DNA of 64,000 nt from the NCBI GenBank assembly GCA_963717745.1, contig CAVQXJ010000029.1:62001-126000 (forward strand), read 5' to 3'. Both the position numbers and the translations under genes were made by a program. The DNA comes from JACCXG01 sp963717745 (lineage in GTDB: Bacteria > Acidobacteriota > Vicinamibacteria > Vicinamibacterales > 2-12-FULL-66-21). Below the pieces are notes generated by a model that saw nothing but the letters and a program-made list of their open reading frames with translations, was not told the origin of the DNA and did not search any database. Shown one piece after another: positions 55,566 through 64,000 of this stretch; the first letter of the stretch is position 1; each line of letters opens with the position of its first letter.

Positions 55566-57968
55566 CTACTCCGCCCGCAGCGCGGTCGTCGGATCGATTC
55601 GCGCGGCGCGGCGAGCCGGGATCCAGGCGGCGACACCGCCCGCCAGGAGCAGGATCAGCGCCGCCCCCGCGAAGACGCGAGGGTCGCGCGCGGCGACGTC
55701 GAACAGCTGCGCGGTGACGAGCCGACCGCCCGCCCAGGCGAGGGCCAGGCCCACGAGCACGCCGACGGTCATCACTGCCACGCTTCGGCCGAGCACGAGC
55801 CGGGTCAGTTGCCAGGGCTGCGCGCCGAGGGCCGAGCGGATGCCGATCTCGCGCCGCCGCCGCGTCACGCCATAGGCGCCGACCACCGCCAGCCCCACCG
55901 CCGCGATCGCGGCACACAGGACGCCGAAGATCACGAACACAGTCGTACCGAGGCGCCACGGCCTCAACATCGCCGTGAACACCTCGTCGAAGCGGTGGAC
56001 GGTGACATACGGCAGTTCGGGGGCAGCGGTCTGCGACTCGCGCTGGATCGTGTCGAGCACAGTCTCCGGGTCGCCGGTGGTCCGGACCAGCAGGATCCGG
56101 TCGGAGGTGTCGCGGGGCCGCGCGTCGATGGGCAGGTAATAGGCCGACGCCCATTGTTTCGTGGGACGAATCGAGGGGAACAACCGCGCATCGGCGATCA
56201 CACCCACGACGTCCGTGCAGGGATGATCCCGGCCGCTCAGGTAGAAGCACTTGCCGACCGCAGGCTGTCCCGGCCAGTAGATCCGCGCCATCGACTCGGT
56301 GATGACCGCGACCGATTGCGCACCTTCGCGGTTTTCCTGGTCGGTGAACAGCCGCCCTGCCACGAGACGCATCCGCATCAGAGCGAAGAACGATGGATCC
56401 ACGCCGTTGCGCAACGGCATGTCATCGCTCGAGAAAGGCCCCGGTGAGGCCTCTCGACCCGGCACGTCGATCACCGTGAACGAGCCGCTCGCCATCGGCG
56501 CATTCTGGATGAGGGCCGTCGATTCGACTCCGGGCAATCGGGCGAGGCGTGCCTGGATCGCACGATGCGCCGCATGCGTCTCCCACGGGCGGCCGACTTC
56601 GGAGAGGTTGCTCGTCACGACCGCGACCCGGTCGGTCTGCATGCCGAAGTCCTGATGGCGCGCCTTCCAGAGGCTCAGCGCGAAGAGCGCCGCGGCAATG
56701 ATCAGCGGCAGGGAGAGCGCGACCTGCGCGCCCGAGAACACATCGATCAGCCGCGACGGGCCCACGCTTGCGGCCGGCACCGGACTGAGGGCACGGCGCG
56801 TGGTCAGGCGGAACGCCGGCGCCAGACCGAGCAGGAAGGCTGCCGCCGTGCAGAAGATCACGGTGACGAACACCAGACGCGCGTCCACTGGAGCCGCGAG
56901 TGCGGCGAGGGGGGACAGGAACTCACGCCGCATCAACGTGCCGCCGGCGATCACCACGACCACGGCGAGGACGCCGGCGCCACAGGCGAGCAGCGCGGCT
57001 TCGAGCAGGACTTCCCGCAGCAGTCTGGCCCGGCTGGCGCCAAGCGCGGTCTTGATCACGAATTCACGATCGCGGCGCAAGCCGCGCACCAGCAGCAGAT
57101 TTGCTACGTTGCCGCAGGTGATGAGCAGCACCAGGATCGACATCCCGGCGACCAGGGTTTCGACTCTCACTCCAACGGGGTTCCCGGGAGCCCGCGCGGG
57201 CCGCAAGTCTCCGAGGACGAGCACGTTGCCCTTCTCCCAGGTCTGGGGCGTCGCCCGATAGGCGGCGGTTGCCCGATCGCTGGCCGGTTCCCGGGTGACG
57301 CCGTCCCGCACGCGCGCGATCAGCTGAAGAAACGGGAACTGCGTTTTCCACTCCGCCCCGTAGCCCGCCCTGCCTCGCGGCGCGAGCGGCAGCCAGACAT
57401 CGGCCGCTTTGTAGTCGATCCCGGCAAAGCCCGGCGGCGCCACCGCCGCGATGCTGTAGGTGTCGAGACCGAGACGGAGCGGTTTGCCAAGGACGTCCGC
57501 AGCACCGCCGTATTCCTGCTGCCACAGCCGATGGCTGATGACGACGGCGTCCTCGGCGCTGCCGGGCCAGGATCCAAGTCGCGGCTGCATGCCGAGGACC
57601 GCGAAATACCCGCCGCTGTGCGCCACGGCCTCCACTTGTCTGGCGCGCGCGCCGCGGCCGAGCGACAGCGACTCAGTGAGATAGATGGCGGTGGAGTCGA
57701 AGTCGTCGGAGCCGGTGAGAGCCTCGAACGTGGCGTAGCCCGTTCGGTCCATGTACGAGCGCCCGGGGCCGCCGACATAGACCCGCGACACCCGGTCCGG
57801 ATCGGTCACGTGCGCCGGCGCGCGCAACAGCAGCCGGTCGAGCACGTCGACCATGACCACCGCCGATCCAATCCCGACCGCGAGGATGAGCGTCGAGCCG
57901 AGCGAGAGGAGTGGAGTCGCAGCCAGCCGCCGCAGCCCCTGACGAATGTCCGCGACTATCTGTCCCAT
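55566..57968 (-). CDS. ADOP-family (duplicated FtsX/MacB-like) permease
   Basis: An 800-residue membrane protein with the duplicated MacB/FtsX layout of the Acidobacterial duplicated orphan permease family: an N-terminal cytosolic-membrane start DIRQGLRRLAATPLLSLGSTLILAVGIG (in part), a periplasmic MacB-like domain, three membrane helices (about 285-400), a second periplasmic domain, and a final FtsX domain with TRRRREIGIRSALGAQPWQL and helices to the end (ARRAARIDPTTALRAE). No ATPase gene is adjacent, as usual for these orphans. The role is unknown; the relatives export peptides or lipoproteins. Strong lineage marker. Confidence 0.88.
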   Translation of the reverse strand: MGQIVADIRQGLRRLAATPLLSLGSTLILAVGIGSAVVMVDVLDRLLLRAPAHVTDPDRVSRVYVGGPGRSYMDRTGYATFEALTGSDDFDSTAIYLTESLSLGRGARARQVEAVAHSGGYFAVLGMQPRLGSWPGSAEDAVVISHRLWQQEYGGAADVLGKPLRLGLDTYSIAAVAPPGFAGIDYKAADVWLPLAPRGRAGYGAEWKTQFPFLQLIARVRDGVTREPASDRATAAYRATPQTWEKGNVLVLGDLRPARAPGNPVGVRVETLVAGMSILVLLITCGNVANLLLVRGLRRDREFVIKTALGASRARLLREVLLEAALLACGAGVLAVVVVIAGGTLMRREFLSPLAALAAPVDARLVFVTVIFCTAAAFLLGLAPAFRLTTRRALSPVPAASVGPSRLIDVFSGAQVALSLPLIIAAALFALSLWKARHQDFGMQTDRVAVVTSNLSEVGRPWETHAAHRAIQARLARLPGVESTALIQNAPMASGSFTVIDVPGREASPGPFSSDDMPLRNGVDPSFFALMRMRLVAGRLFTDQENREGAQSVAVITESMARIYWPGQPAVGKCFYLSGRDHPCTDVVGVIADARLFPSIRPTKQWASAYYLPIDARPRDTSDRILLVRTTGDPETVLDTIQRESQTAAPELPYVTVHRFDEVFTAMLRPWRLGTTVFVIFGVLCAAIAAVGLAVVGAYGVTRRRREIGIRSALGAQPWQLTRLVLGRSVAVMTVGVLVGLALAWAGGRLVTAQLFDVAARDPRVFAGAALILLLAGGVAAWIPARRAARIDPTTALRAE

Positions 57969-58142
57969 TGCTGCTCCGTAGATGAGAGCTCTGGCGAGCT
58001 CGATGGCTGGGACCCTGGCCGTTGATCTTGCCGCAGCCGGAGCGACCGGCCAAGAGGCTTCTTGCGAGGTTTGCTCGTCAGAGCGCCGGTCGCGTGCACT
58101 TTGTTACGATAGTGACTCCTCCGTCCTCGCCCTGGAGTCTTC

Positions 58143-59733
58143 ATGTTCAGAGCCGCCACCGCCGGTCTCGTCGCTCTTCTCTTCATCGTCGCGCCACTCG
58201 GCGGGCGGGAGCCGGTCAACGACGAGGTCAATGCCAGAATCCGGAAGGAGGCGCGCGAGCACTCGTACATCCTCCGGACCGTGCACTACCTCACGGATGT
58301 CTACGGTCCGCGGCTCACCGGGTCGCCGAATCACAAGGCGGCCGGCGAATGGGCGATCAAGCAGATGACCGAATGGGGTCTGACGAACGGACGGCTCGAG
58401 CCGTGGGACTTCGGGCATCCCGGATGGCTCAACGAGCGATTCTCCGGCTTCATCGTCTCGCCGGTGAAGGACAGCCTGGTCGGCGAAGTGCTCGCGTGGA
58501 CGCCGTCGACCAACGGCACGGTGTCGTCGGACGCGGTGCATATCGTGCCGCCCGACCGCCCGACCCAGGCCTTGTTGACGAGGTGGATCGCCGAAACCAC
58601 CCCCAAGGTCAAAGGGCGCATCGTCCTGGTCGGCCGCCACACGATGGTGCCGGTGACGATCAACAAATCGCCGCTGCGTCGCGACGACGAGCAGCTGCGG
58701 CGGCAGTATCAGAGCGACGGCGGTCCGGGACCGCAAGGGCCACAGGGCCCGCGCGCCAACACCGCGCCCACCACCGAGCCCGGACAACTCGGTGCCACGG
58801 CGGTCGCGGAACAGATCGACGCGATGCTCGTCGCGGCGGGCGCGCAGGTCCGGGTCAACGACGCCGGCCGGGATCACGGCCAGATTCGCGCTTTCAACAA
58901 CCGGACGTTCGACCTCGCCAAGGCGGTGCCAACGGTGGTGCTGCGCAACGAGGACTACGGGCGGATCTCGCGGATCCTCGCCGACGGCACGCCGGTGCGG
59001 CTCGAGTTCACCATCGTGAACCGGACGTACCCGGAGGGCCGGACCTCGTACAACACCATCGCCGAGATTCCAGGGCACCGACAAGAAGGACGAAGTCGTG
59101 ATGCTCGGCGGCCATCTCGACTCCTGGCATAGCGCCACCGGCGCCACCGACAATGCGATCGGCTGCGCGGTGATGATGGAAGCGGCGCGCATCCTCAAGG
59201 CGATCGGCGTCGAGCCGCGGCGCACGATCCGGGTCGCCCTGTGGAGCGGTGAGGAGCAGGGGCTGCTCGGCTCGAAGGCCTATGTGAAGGAGCACTTCGG
59301 CACCTACGAGAACCCGAAGCCGGAGTTCGCGACGTTCGCCGGCTACTTCAACGTCGATTCCGGCACCGGCCGCATCCGCGGCGCCAGCGTCTTCGGCCCG
59401 GACGAGGCCGCCGCCATTCTGCGGGAAGCGTTCGCACCATTCGAAGACCTCGGGATGATGGGCGCTTCGGCGACCCGCAGCCGCCGCTCAGGCGGCACCG
59501 ACAGCACGTCGTTCAACGAAGCCGGACTGCCGGGGATCGGCCTCAGCCAGGACCCGATCGAATACGGTACCTACACCTGGCACACCAACCTCGACACCTA
59601 CGAGCGCATCATCGAGGAGGACGTGCAGAAGTCGGCGATCGCGATTGCGGCCGCGGTCTATCACCTGGCGATGCGGGATGCGATGCTGCCGCGGTTCAGC
59701 AAGGAGCAGATGCCCGCGGCAGGCGGACGGTGA
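58143..59733 (+). CDS. Secreted M28 carboxypeptidase Q-like peptidase (one frameshift)
   Basis: About 529 residues: signal peptide, a prosegment (SYILRTVHYLTDVYGPRLTGSPN), an inserted PA-like domain, then the M28 zinc core GGHLDSWHSATGATDNAIG, RVALWSGEEQGLLGSKAY, FNVDSGTGRIRG and YTWHTNLDTYERI with His, Asp, Glu-Glu, Asp and His ligands. Near 59076 one extra base (CCAGGGCACC for CCGGGCACC) shifts the frame. It hydrolyses dipeptides or N-terminal residues outside the cytoplasm, inferred. The 3' end overlaps the convergent histidine kinase gene by 38 bases. Confidence 0.82.
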
Positions 59734-61318
59734 ACGTCGTGCCCTCGCCCTCGATCGAACGCACCTCCAAGGTGCCCTCGTGCGCATTCACAATCTGCCG
59801 GGAGATATAGAGGCCGAGCCCGATGCTGCGGCCGGCCGGGCTCGTGTCGGTGCCACGTTCGAAGGGCTCGAACAGGCGCGCGAGATCCTCGGGCGGGATC
59901 GGCGTCCCCTCGTTGTGCACGTCGATGGTGACGAAACGCCCGTCGCCCCGCGTGGCCAGCCGCACGACACTCGACTCGGGGCTGTGCTGGAACGCATTCG
60001 CAAGCAGATTGCCCATCACCTGAGCGATGCGGTCCGGATCCCAAATGCCGGTCTCCTCTCCTTCGTGGGTGAAGGTGCCCTTGCGTGACGGCTGCGTGAG
60101 CAGGACCTCGTCGAACACCTGACGGGCGATCTCCTTGATGTTGGCGGGCTGTCGGCTCACCGGGATCCGGCCCATCACCCGCGCGTGCGTGAAGTCGAGA
60201 AAATCGCCGATCAGCCGCACCGCGCGCTCGGAGGACGAGGTGATGCGCCGCACGATCCCCTCCTGCTGCTCGTCCAGCTGTCCCCTCTTCAGCAGCAGCG
60301 AGGTGGCGATGCCGATCGCGTTCAGCGGATTCCGGAGGTCGTGACTGACGATGCCGATGAGTTGCTGATCGAACTCGGCCCGGCGCCGCAGCTCGTCGCG
60401 GGCGCGTGTGAGCTCGTCCATGTCGGTGTTGGTGCCGAACCATTTGACGATCCGGCCATCCGGCCCACGGAGCGCGAGCGCGCGGGCGAGATGCCACCGG
60501 TACAGCCCGTCGGCACGGCGCAGCCGGAACTGGCATTCGTACTCGCGGCCCGTTCGCAATGACTCACTCCAGCGGCTGACGCACTCGGAGAGGTCGTCGG
60601 GATGCACCGAGGCTCGCCATCCACTGCCCAGCACCTCCGCTTCGGACGTACCGAAATACTCGAGGACTCGTTGGTTTACGAAGTCGAGGTCACCGTCCGC
60701 TCGAGCAGTCCAGACCTGCTGCGGAATCGCTTCGGCCAGGAAGCGCTGCCGGGCTTCGGCATCCTCCGCTTCGGCCCGGGCCTCGCGCTCGCGTTCGAGC
60801 AGCGCGTTGCGCTCGGTTTCCTGCCGCATCTGCTGCGTGAGGTTGGCCCGCTCGATCCGCAGCGACTGGTTCGCTTCCTGTACCTCGCGCGCGCGTTCGA
60901 GCACGCCTGCCTCCATCCGGGTCGTCCGATCGGAGGGGACGGGATGCGAGGCAGCCTCGCGCCGGCGCTGCAGCTCCGTCACGTCCACCGTGTGTTGCAG
61001 GACATAGGCCACGCGGCCGTCCTCTCCGAGAATCGGCGTGTGGGTGGCGCTCCAGAACCGATCATCGGTCTGCGAGCCCCCGTCGCCCGGTCTCGGGACG
61101 CGGTAGCGGATCAGCGCGAGCACATCGGGCTGGCCGGTCGCGACCACGCGCTCCAGCGACTGCCGCAGCAGCGTGGCGCTCTCGTTGTCGGGATGGGCCC
61201 GGTCGTGCGGAAAGGCCTCGAACAGATTGCGTCCCAGAATGTCCTCGAGGCGCCGCCCGGTGACGTGCAGATAGGCATGGTTGGCCGCCACGCACCGCCA
61301 TTGCGGATCGAGCAGCAT
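59696..61318 (-). CDS. PAS-domain sensor histidine kinase
   Basis: A ~540-residue soluble kinase: PAS 1 (LLDPQWRCVAANHAYLHVTGR), a coiled coil (ERAREVQEANQSLRIERANL), PAS 2 (LDFVNQRVLEYFGTSEAEVLG with PAC text), the phospho-acceptor His in GIVSHDLRNPLNAIGIA, and HATPase boxes (VMGNLLANAFQHSP, GRSIGLGLYISRQIV, GEGTTFTVRLP). The natural start probably lies upstream: DFRALFQRSPNPYM precedes the first Met, and an ATG at about 61373 would reach it with one base added near 61360. No response regulator is adjacent. Confidence 0.85.
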   Translation of the reverse strand: MLLDPQWRCVAANHAYLHVTGRRLEDILGRNLFEAFPHDRAHPDNESATLLRQSLERVVATGQPDVLALIRYRVPRPGDGGSQTDDRFWSATHTPILGEDGRVAYVLQHTVDVTELQRRREAASHPVPSDRTTRMEAGVLERAREVQEANQSLRIERANLTQQMRQETERNALLEREREARAEAEDAEARQRFLAEAIPQQVWTARADGDLDFVNQRVLEYFGTSEAEVLGSGWRASVHPDDLSECVSRWSESLRTGREYECQFRLRRADGLYRWHLARALALRGPDGRIVKWFGTNTDMDELTRARDELRRRAEFDQQLIGIVSHDLRNPLNAIGIATSLLLKRGQLDEQQEGIVRRITSSSERAVRLIGDFLDFTHARVMGRIPVSRQPANIKEIARQVFDEVLLTQPSRKGTFTHEGEETGIWDPDRIAQVMGNLLANAFQHSPESSVVRLATRGDGRFVTIDVHNEGTPIPPEDLARLFEPFERGTDTSPAGRSIGLGLYISRQIVNAHEGTLEVRSIEGEGTTFTVRLPRASAPC

Positions 61319-61432
61319 GTAGGGATTGGGGGAACGCTGGAAGAGGGCCCGGAAGTCTACTGGGGGTGGTCATGCCCGGAGGAACAAGCTTACCGCAAGC
61401 CCCAGCGCCGGCTCGGCCCCCTGAACGCGGAC

Positions 61433-63250
61433 TCAGGAAGCGGCGATGACCGCGACGAACGCTTCGCCGAGATCCTCGGCCTTGCGGGCGCCCACACCGC
61501 GGACGCCGAGCAGAGCCGAGACCGACGTCGGCTTGATCCGCGCCATCTCGCGCAGGGTCGTGTCGTGGAAGATCACGTACGGAGGCACGCCTCGCGATCG
61601 CGCGATGTCCAGCCGCAGCGCGCGCAGCCGCTCGAACAAATCGCGGTCGACGTCCTGCCACGACTCGGTTTCGATCTTCGCGCGCCGGGGGGCTTCGCCG
61701 CGGACCGGGCGCCGCTGCCGCGCCAGCGCGAGATCCGGCGCCGCACCAGGATCCTTGAGGAGCGCCACGCCCGTGTCGGTCAGCGCGAGCACCGGATACT
61801 CGTCCTCGGTCTGCCGCAGCAGCCGGTGCGCAATCAGCTGCTCGATGTAGCCGCGGATTTCAGAGATCGACGCCTCGCGCAGCAGCCCGAAGGTGGTCAG
61901 CGCCCCATGTCCCCGCGCCGTCACCTGCTCGGTTTCGGCGCCGCGGAGCACGTTGGCGACATGGCCGGCGCCGAACCGCTGCCCCACGCGGGCGACGCAC
62001 GACAGCACCTTGCGGGCCAGGACCGCCGGCTCGCCTACCGACTCGAGCTCATCGAGGCAGAAGTCGCACGCGCCACAGTTCTCGCGCGGGTCGGTCTCCC
62101 CGAAATAGGCCAGCAACTGCTTGTGGCGGCATCCGACCGACGCGGCGTATCGCTCGATGTCGCGCAACAGGCTGCGGCGCGCCGGGGTCAGCTCGCCGTT
62201 GCGCTCCAGCATGACACGCCACTTCATGAAGTCCGCGGTCGAATAGATCAGCACGCACTCGGCTTCCAGCCCGTCGCGGCCGGCACGGCCGGATTCCTGC
62301 TGATAGTGTTCGAGCGACTGCGGCGCGCCGGCGTGAACGACGAACCGGACGTCCGAGCGATCGATGCCCATGCCGAACGCCACCGTCGCCACCACCACGT
62401 CGGCATGCTCGTCGAGGAACGCATCCTGATTCCGCGCGCGCTCCTGATCCGCCAGCCCGGCATGGTACGGCTTGGCCCTGATGCCGGTCTCGCACAACCA
62501 GGCCGCGAGCGCATCGACCTCGCGCCGCGAAGTGCAATACACGATGCCGGCGTGGCCGCGGTGACGGGCGAGCACGTCCTGGAGCTGCTTTTTCAATTGC
62601 GCGCGGCCGAGCACCCGGTAGACCAGGTTGGGGCGGTCGAACGAGCCCACCAGCTCGATCGGATCGCGCAGCGCGAGCTGGCTGGCGATATCGCGGCGCA
62701 CACGCGCGGTGGCGGTGGCCGTGTATGCGTGGAGGCTGACGCCGGGAAACACCTCGCGCAGGCGCGCCAGCTGCCGGTACTCGGGACGGAAGTCGTGCCC
62801 CCACTGGCTGATGCAATGCGCCTCGTCTACCGCAACGAAGCTGACGTCGCACTGCGCCAGCTGCGCCAGGAACGACTCGCTGCTCTCCCCCGCCAGACGC
62901 TCAGGCGACACGTAAAGCAGACGGTAGCGCCCGTCCCGCATGCCGCGCATCACGGCCGCGCGCTCCTCCGAGGGTAGCGAGCTGTTGAAGCAGGCCGCTG
63001 CCACGCCGTTCGCGGTCAGGCTGTCCACCTGATCCTTCATCAGCGAGATCAGCGGCGACACCACGACGGCCAGTCCGGGACGGACCAATGCGGGGGCCTG
63101 GAAGCACAGCGACTTTCCGCCGCCGGTCGGCAACACCACGACCGAGTCGCGCCCGCCCAGAATCGCGTCCATCGCCTCGCGCTGGAGCGGCCTGAACGTC
63201 ACGTACCCCCAGTAGCGGCCGAGCACCTCCAGGAGCTGATCCTGATCCAT
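61433..63250 (-). CDS. recQ: ATP-dependent DNA helicase RecQ
   Basis: A 605-residue 3'-5' helicase acting in recombination and fork repair. Motif 0 (YWGYVTFRPLQREAMDAIL), Walker A VVLPTGGGKSLCFQ, DEAH in FVAVDEAHCISQWGHDFRPEY, motif VI QESGRAGRDG, the zinc cysteines ending ENCGACDFC, winged helix, and a C-terminal HRDC-like domain (FERLRALRLDIARSRGVPPYVIFHD, in part). Length and order fit bacterial RecQ. The next gene upstream ends exactly at its start. Confidence 0.93.
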   Translation of the reverse strand: MDQDQLLEVLGRYWGYVTFRPLQREAMDAILGGRDSVVVLPTGGGKSLCFQAPALVRPGLAVVVSPLISLMKDQVDSLTANGVAAACFNSSLPSEERAAVMRGMRDGRYRLLYVSPERLAGESSESFLAQLAQCDVSFVAVDEAHCISQWGHDFRPEYRQLARLREVFPGVSLHAYTATATARVRRDIASQLALRDPIELVGSFDRPNLVYRVLGRAQLKKQLQDVLARHRGHAGIVYCTSRREVDALAAWLCETGIRAKPYHAGLADQERARNQDAFLDEHADVVVATVAFGMGIDRSDVRFVVHAGAPQSLEHYQQESGRAGRDGLEAECVLIYSTADFMKWRVMLERNGELTPARRSLLRDIERYAASVGCRHKQLLAYFGETDPRENCGACDFCLDELESVGEPAVLARKVLSCVARVGQRFGAGHVANVLRGAETEQVTARGHGALTTFGLLREASISEIRGYIEQLIAHRLLRQTEDEYPVLALTDTGVALLKDPGAAPDLALARQRRPVRGEAPRRAKIETESWQDVDRDLFERLRALRLDIARSRGVPPYVIFHDTTLREMARIKPTSVSALLGVRGVGARKAEDLGEAFVAVIAAS

Positions 63251-63538
63251 CTACACGCCTTCCAGAATCAGCAAGGTGCCCTCGGACGTCGCCTGCCGGA
63301 TCACTTTGGCTTCGGCGTACTCCGGTGAGCTCCACCAGTTCCGGGCGGCTTCCATCGACGGAAACTCCAGGAGCACCAGCCGCGTCCCATGCCACTCGCC
63401 TTCGAGCACTTCGACCTGACCGCCACGCGCGATGAAACGGCCGCCGAACCTGGCAAGGGTCGGCGACACGAGGCGGCGATAGTCCTCGTAGCGGACCGGA
63501 TCCTTCACCGTAACGTTGGCGATGACGTAGGCGCTCAT
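63251..63538 (-). CDS. DUF1330 family protein
   Basis: A 95-residue ferredoxin-fold protein with the family text YVIANVTVKDPVRYEDYRRLV, GGRFIARGGQVEVLEG, RLVLLEFPSMEAARNWWSSPEYAEA. The biochemical role of DUF1330 is not established. Its stop directly abuts the recQ ATG, so both are likely in one transcript. Confidence 0.88.
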   Translation of the reverse strand: MSAYVIANVTVKDPVRYEDYRRLVSPTLARFGGRFIARGGQVEVLEGEWHGTRLVLLEFPSMEAARNWWSSPEYAEAKVIRQATSEGTLLILEGV

Positions 63539-63551
63539 ACTCTTCCCGTAC

Positions 63552-63597
63552 TTCGCAGTCCGCGGGCTCGCGGTTCGCGGGTTCGCGGGTTCGCTCC
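63552..63597. repeat. GGGTTCGC word array, single arm
   Basis: GCGGGCTCGCGGTTCGCGGG followed by two more GTTCGCGG words, upstream of the DUF1330 gene on the minus strand. Same words as 37795 and 46917-47074. 63598-63649 shows nothing further. Confidence 0.6.
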
Positions 63598-63649
63598 CCG
63601 GCTGAATTCGCCGCGGGCCTGAAGCGCGGGGGCTGCAGCAGGTTGCTGA

Positions 63650-63698
63650 AAAGTGACGCAGTTCTCCCTTTTCCCTTCTGCCTTCTCCCTTGACACGC
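63650..63698. repeat. TGTCAAGGGAGAAGG word array, single arm
   Basis: On the minus strand TGTCAAGGGAGAAGGCAGAA and more AAGGGA words follow a GC hairpin, almost base for base as at 17203-17241. Confidence 0.65.
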
Positions 63699-63726
63699 GG
63701 GGTCTCATCAGCCTGTTAGACCCCGC
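63697..63726 (-). terminator. Hairpin after the dimethylargininase gene
   Basis: GCGGGGTCT and AGACCCCGC form a 9-bp perfect stem around a 12-base loop, three bases after the stop codon at 63729. No T-tract; the GGGAGAAGG array follows. Confidence 0.6.
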
Positions 63727-63728
63727 AA

Positions 63729-64000
63729 TCATCCACCGCCCACGATCAGGCTGCAGCAGGTTACCGCGCCTTCGGCTTTCGCCAGTTCGGACACGTCCAC
63801 CGCGTGCACCTCGACAACGGCCGCCAGCCGCGCGTTTGTCCGCGGGTAGGCGGCGGCGCAGACCACCGTGTCGCCAATCCTGAGGACGTTCGCTGCCGCT
63901 GGCTCGGAAGGTGCGACCTCTATGATCTCCTGATCCGGGAACATCTCGCCATCGACCCACTCCGGGTTGATCAGCACGACGCCTGGCGCGACTTCGGTGA
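63729..64000 (-). CDS. Dimethylarginine dimethylaminohydrolase-like amidinohydrolase, partial
   Basis: The C-terminal ~90 residues of an arginine-deiminase-fold enzyme; the gene runs off the right edge of the window. Visible are EVAPGVVLINPEWVDGEMFP, NVLRIGDTVVCAAAYPRTNARL, VDVSELAKAEGAVTCCSLIV, where the Cys in VTCCSL is at the position of the catalytic nucleophile and the Glu of AKAEGAVT matches the usual substrate-contact region. DDAH relatives hydrolyse methylated arginine or act in related guanidino reactions. A hairpin follows the stop. Confidence 0.78.
   Translation of the reverse strand, partial: TEVAPGVVLINPEWVDGEMFPDQEIIEVAPSEPAAANVLRIGDTVVCAAAYPRTNARLAAVVEVHAVDVSELAKAEGAVTCCSLIVGGG

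Noticed and set aside
60602..62977. 791-codon plus-strand frame opposite the histidine kinase and RecQ
   Set aside because: It spans two well-supported genes in antisense and has shadow-frame composition.

Overview
The window reads as chromosomal DNA of a high-GC Acidobacteriota, probably a Vicinamibacteria-type (subdivision 6) organism. This is an inference from gene content: an ADOP-type duplicated permease, a large TonB receptor with an N-terminal carboxypeptidase-regulatory domain, many secreted peptidases and beta-propeller oxidoreductases, a DUF5777 protein and CHRD lipoproteins. No rRNA is present to settle it.

Layout. 1-520: end of a type I restriction hsdR gene, broken next to tRNA-Leu(CAA), which looks like an island boundary. 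0.6-11.2 kb: M43 metalloprotease, TonB receptor, secreted oxidoreductase, ABC-F ATPase (YbiT type), cobalamin-binding radical SAM enzyme. 11.3-17.2 kb: two tandemly duplicated secreted BACON-repeat proteins, a small secreted protein and an FKBP lipoprotein. 17.2-24.9 kb (minus): pheA, then a sulfur-assimilation and cysteine operon running precorrin-2 dehydrogenase, SUMT, sulfite reductase, cysteine synthase, JAMM peptidase, 26-codon ORF, ThiS-MoeB-rhodanese fusion. 25-30.4 kb (minus): diaminopimelate/lysine operon lysC-dapB-dapA-dapD-dapE, every junction overlapping by 4 bases. 30-37.8 kb: two PQQ-type sugar dehydrogenases, an Ala/Ser/Pro-rich secreted protein, a propeller-M28 peptidase. 37.8-41.4 kb: AlgI/AlgX-like acetylation genes. 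41.4-51.3 kb: response regulator, PAP2 phosphatase, UspA, NRAMP transporter, DUF5777 protein, two CHRD lipoproteins, GH13 trehalose synthase, PQQ propeller, glutaminyl cyclase. 51.4-64 kb: a giant DUF6807/dehydrogenase/HEAT/cytochrome c protein, ADOP permease, M28 peptidase, PAS histidine kinase, RecQ, DUF1330 and a partial dimethylargininase.

Most interesting points. (1) The cysteine operon is headed by a transcription attenuator: a TTGACA-N17-TACTCT promoter placing the start of transcription at the ATG of a 26-residue peptide with a Cys-Ala-Cys-Cys-Cys tract, an antiterminator helix, and an intrinsic terminator just before the first gene. (2) The lysC-dap operon has the same layout with a Lys/Arg-rich leader peptide. 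(3) At least ten intergenic regions carry long hairpins or arrays made of iterated 7-16-base words, often starting exactly at stop codons; one has 62-base arms with one mismatch. (4) Three copies of a separate 170-230 bp non-coding element bounded by inverted ACGACGAC-type repeats.

Caveat. About 25 single-base frameshifts interrupt otherwise well conserved genes, clustered around 36.6-37.3, 43.4-44.2, 46-48.4 and 50.9-51.5 kb. Catalytic residues survive on both sides, so I read most of them as sequence errors and annotate the genes as single spans.
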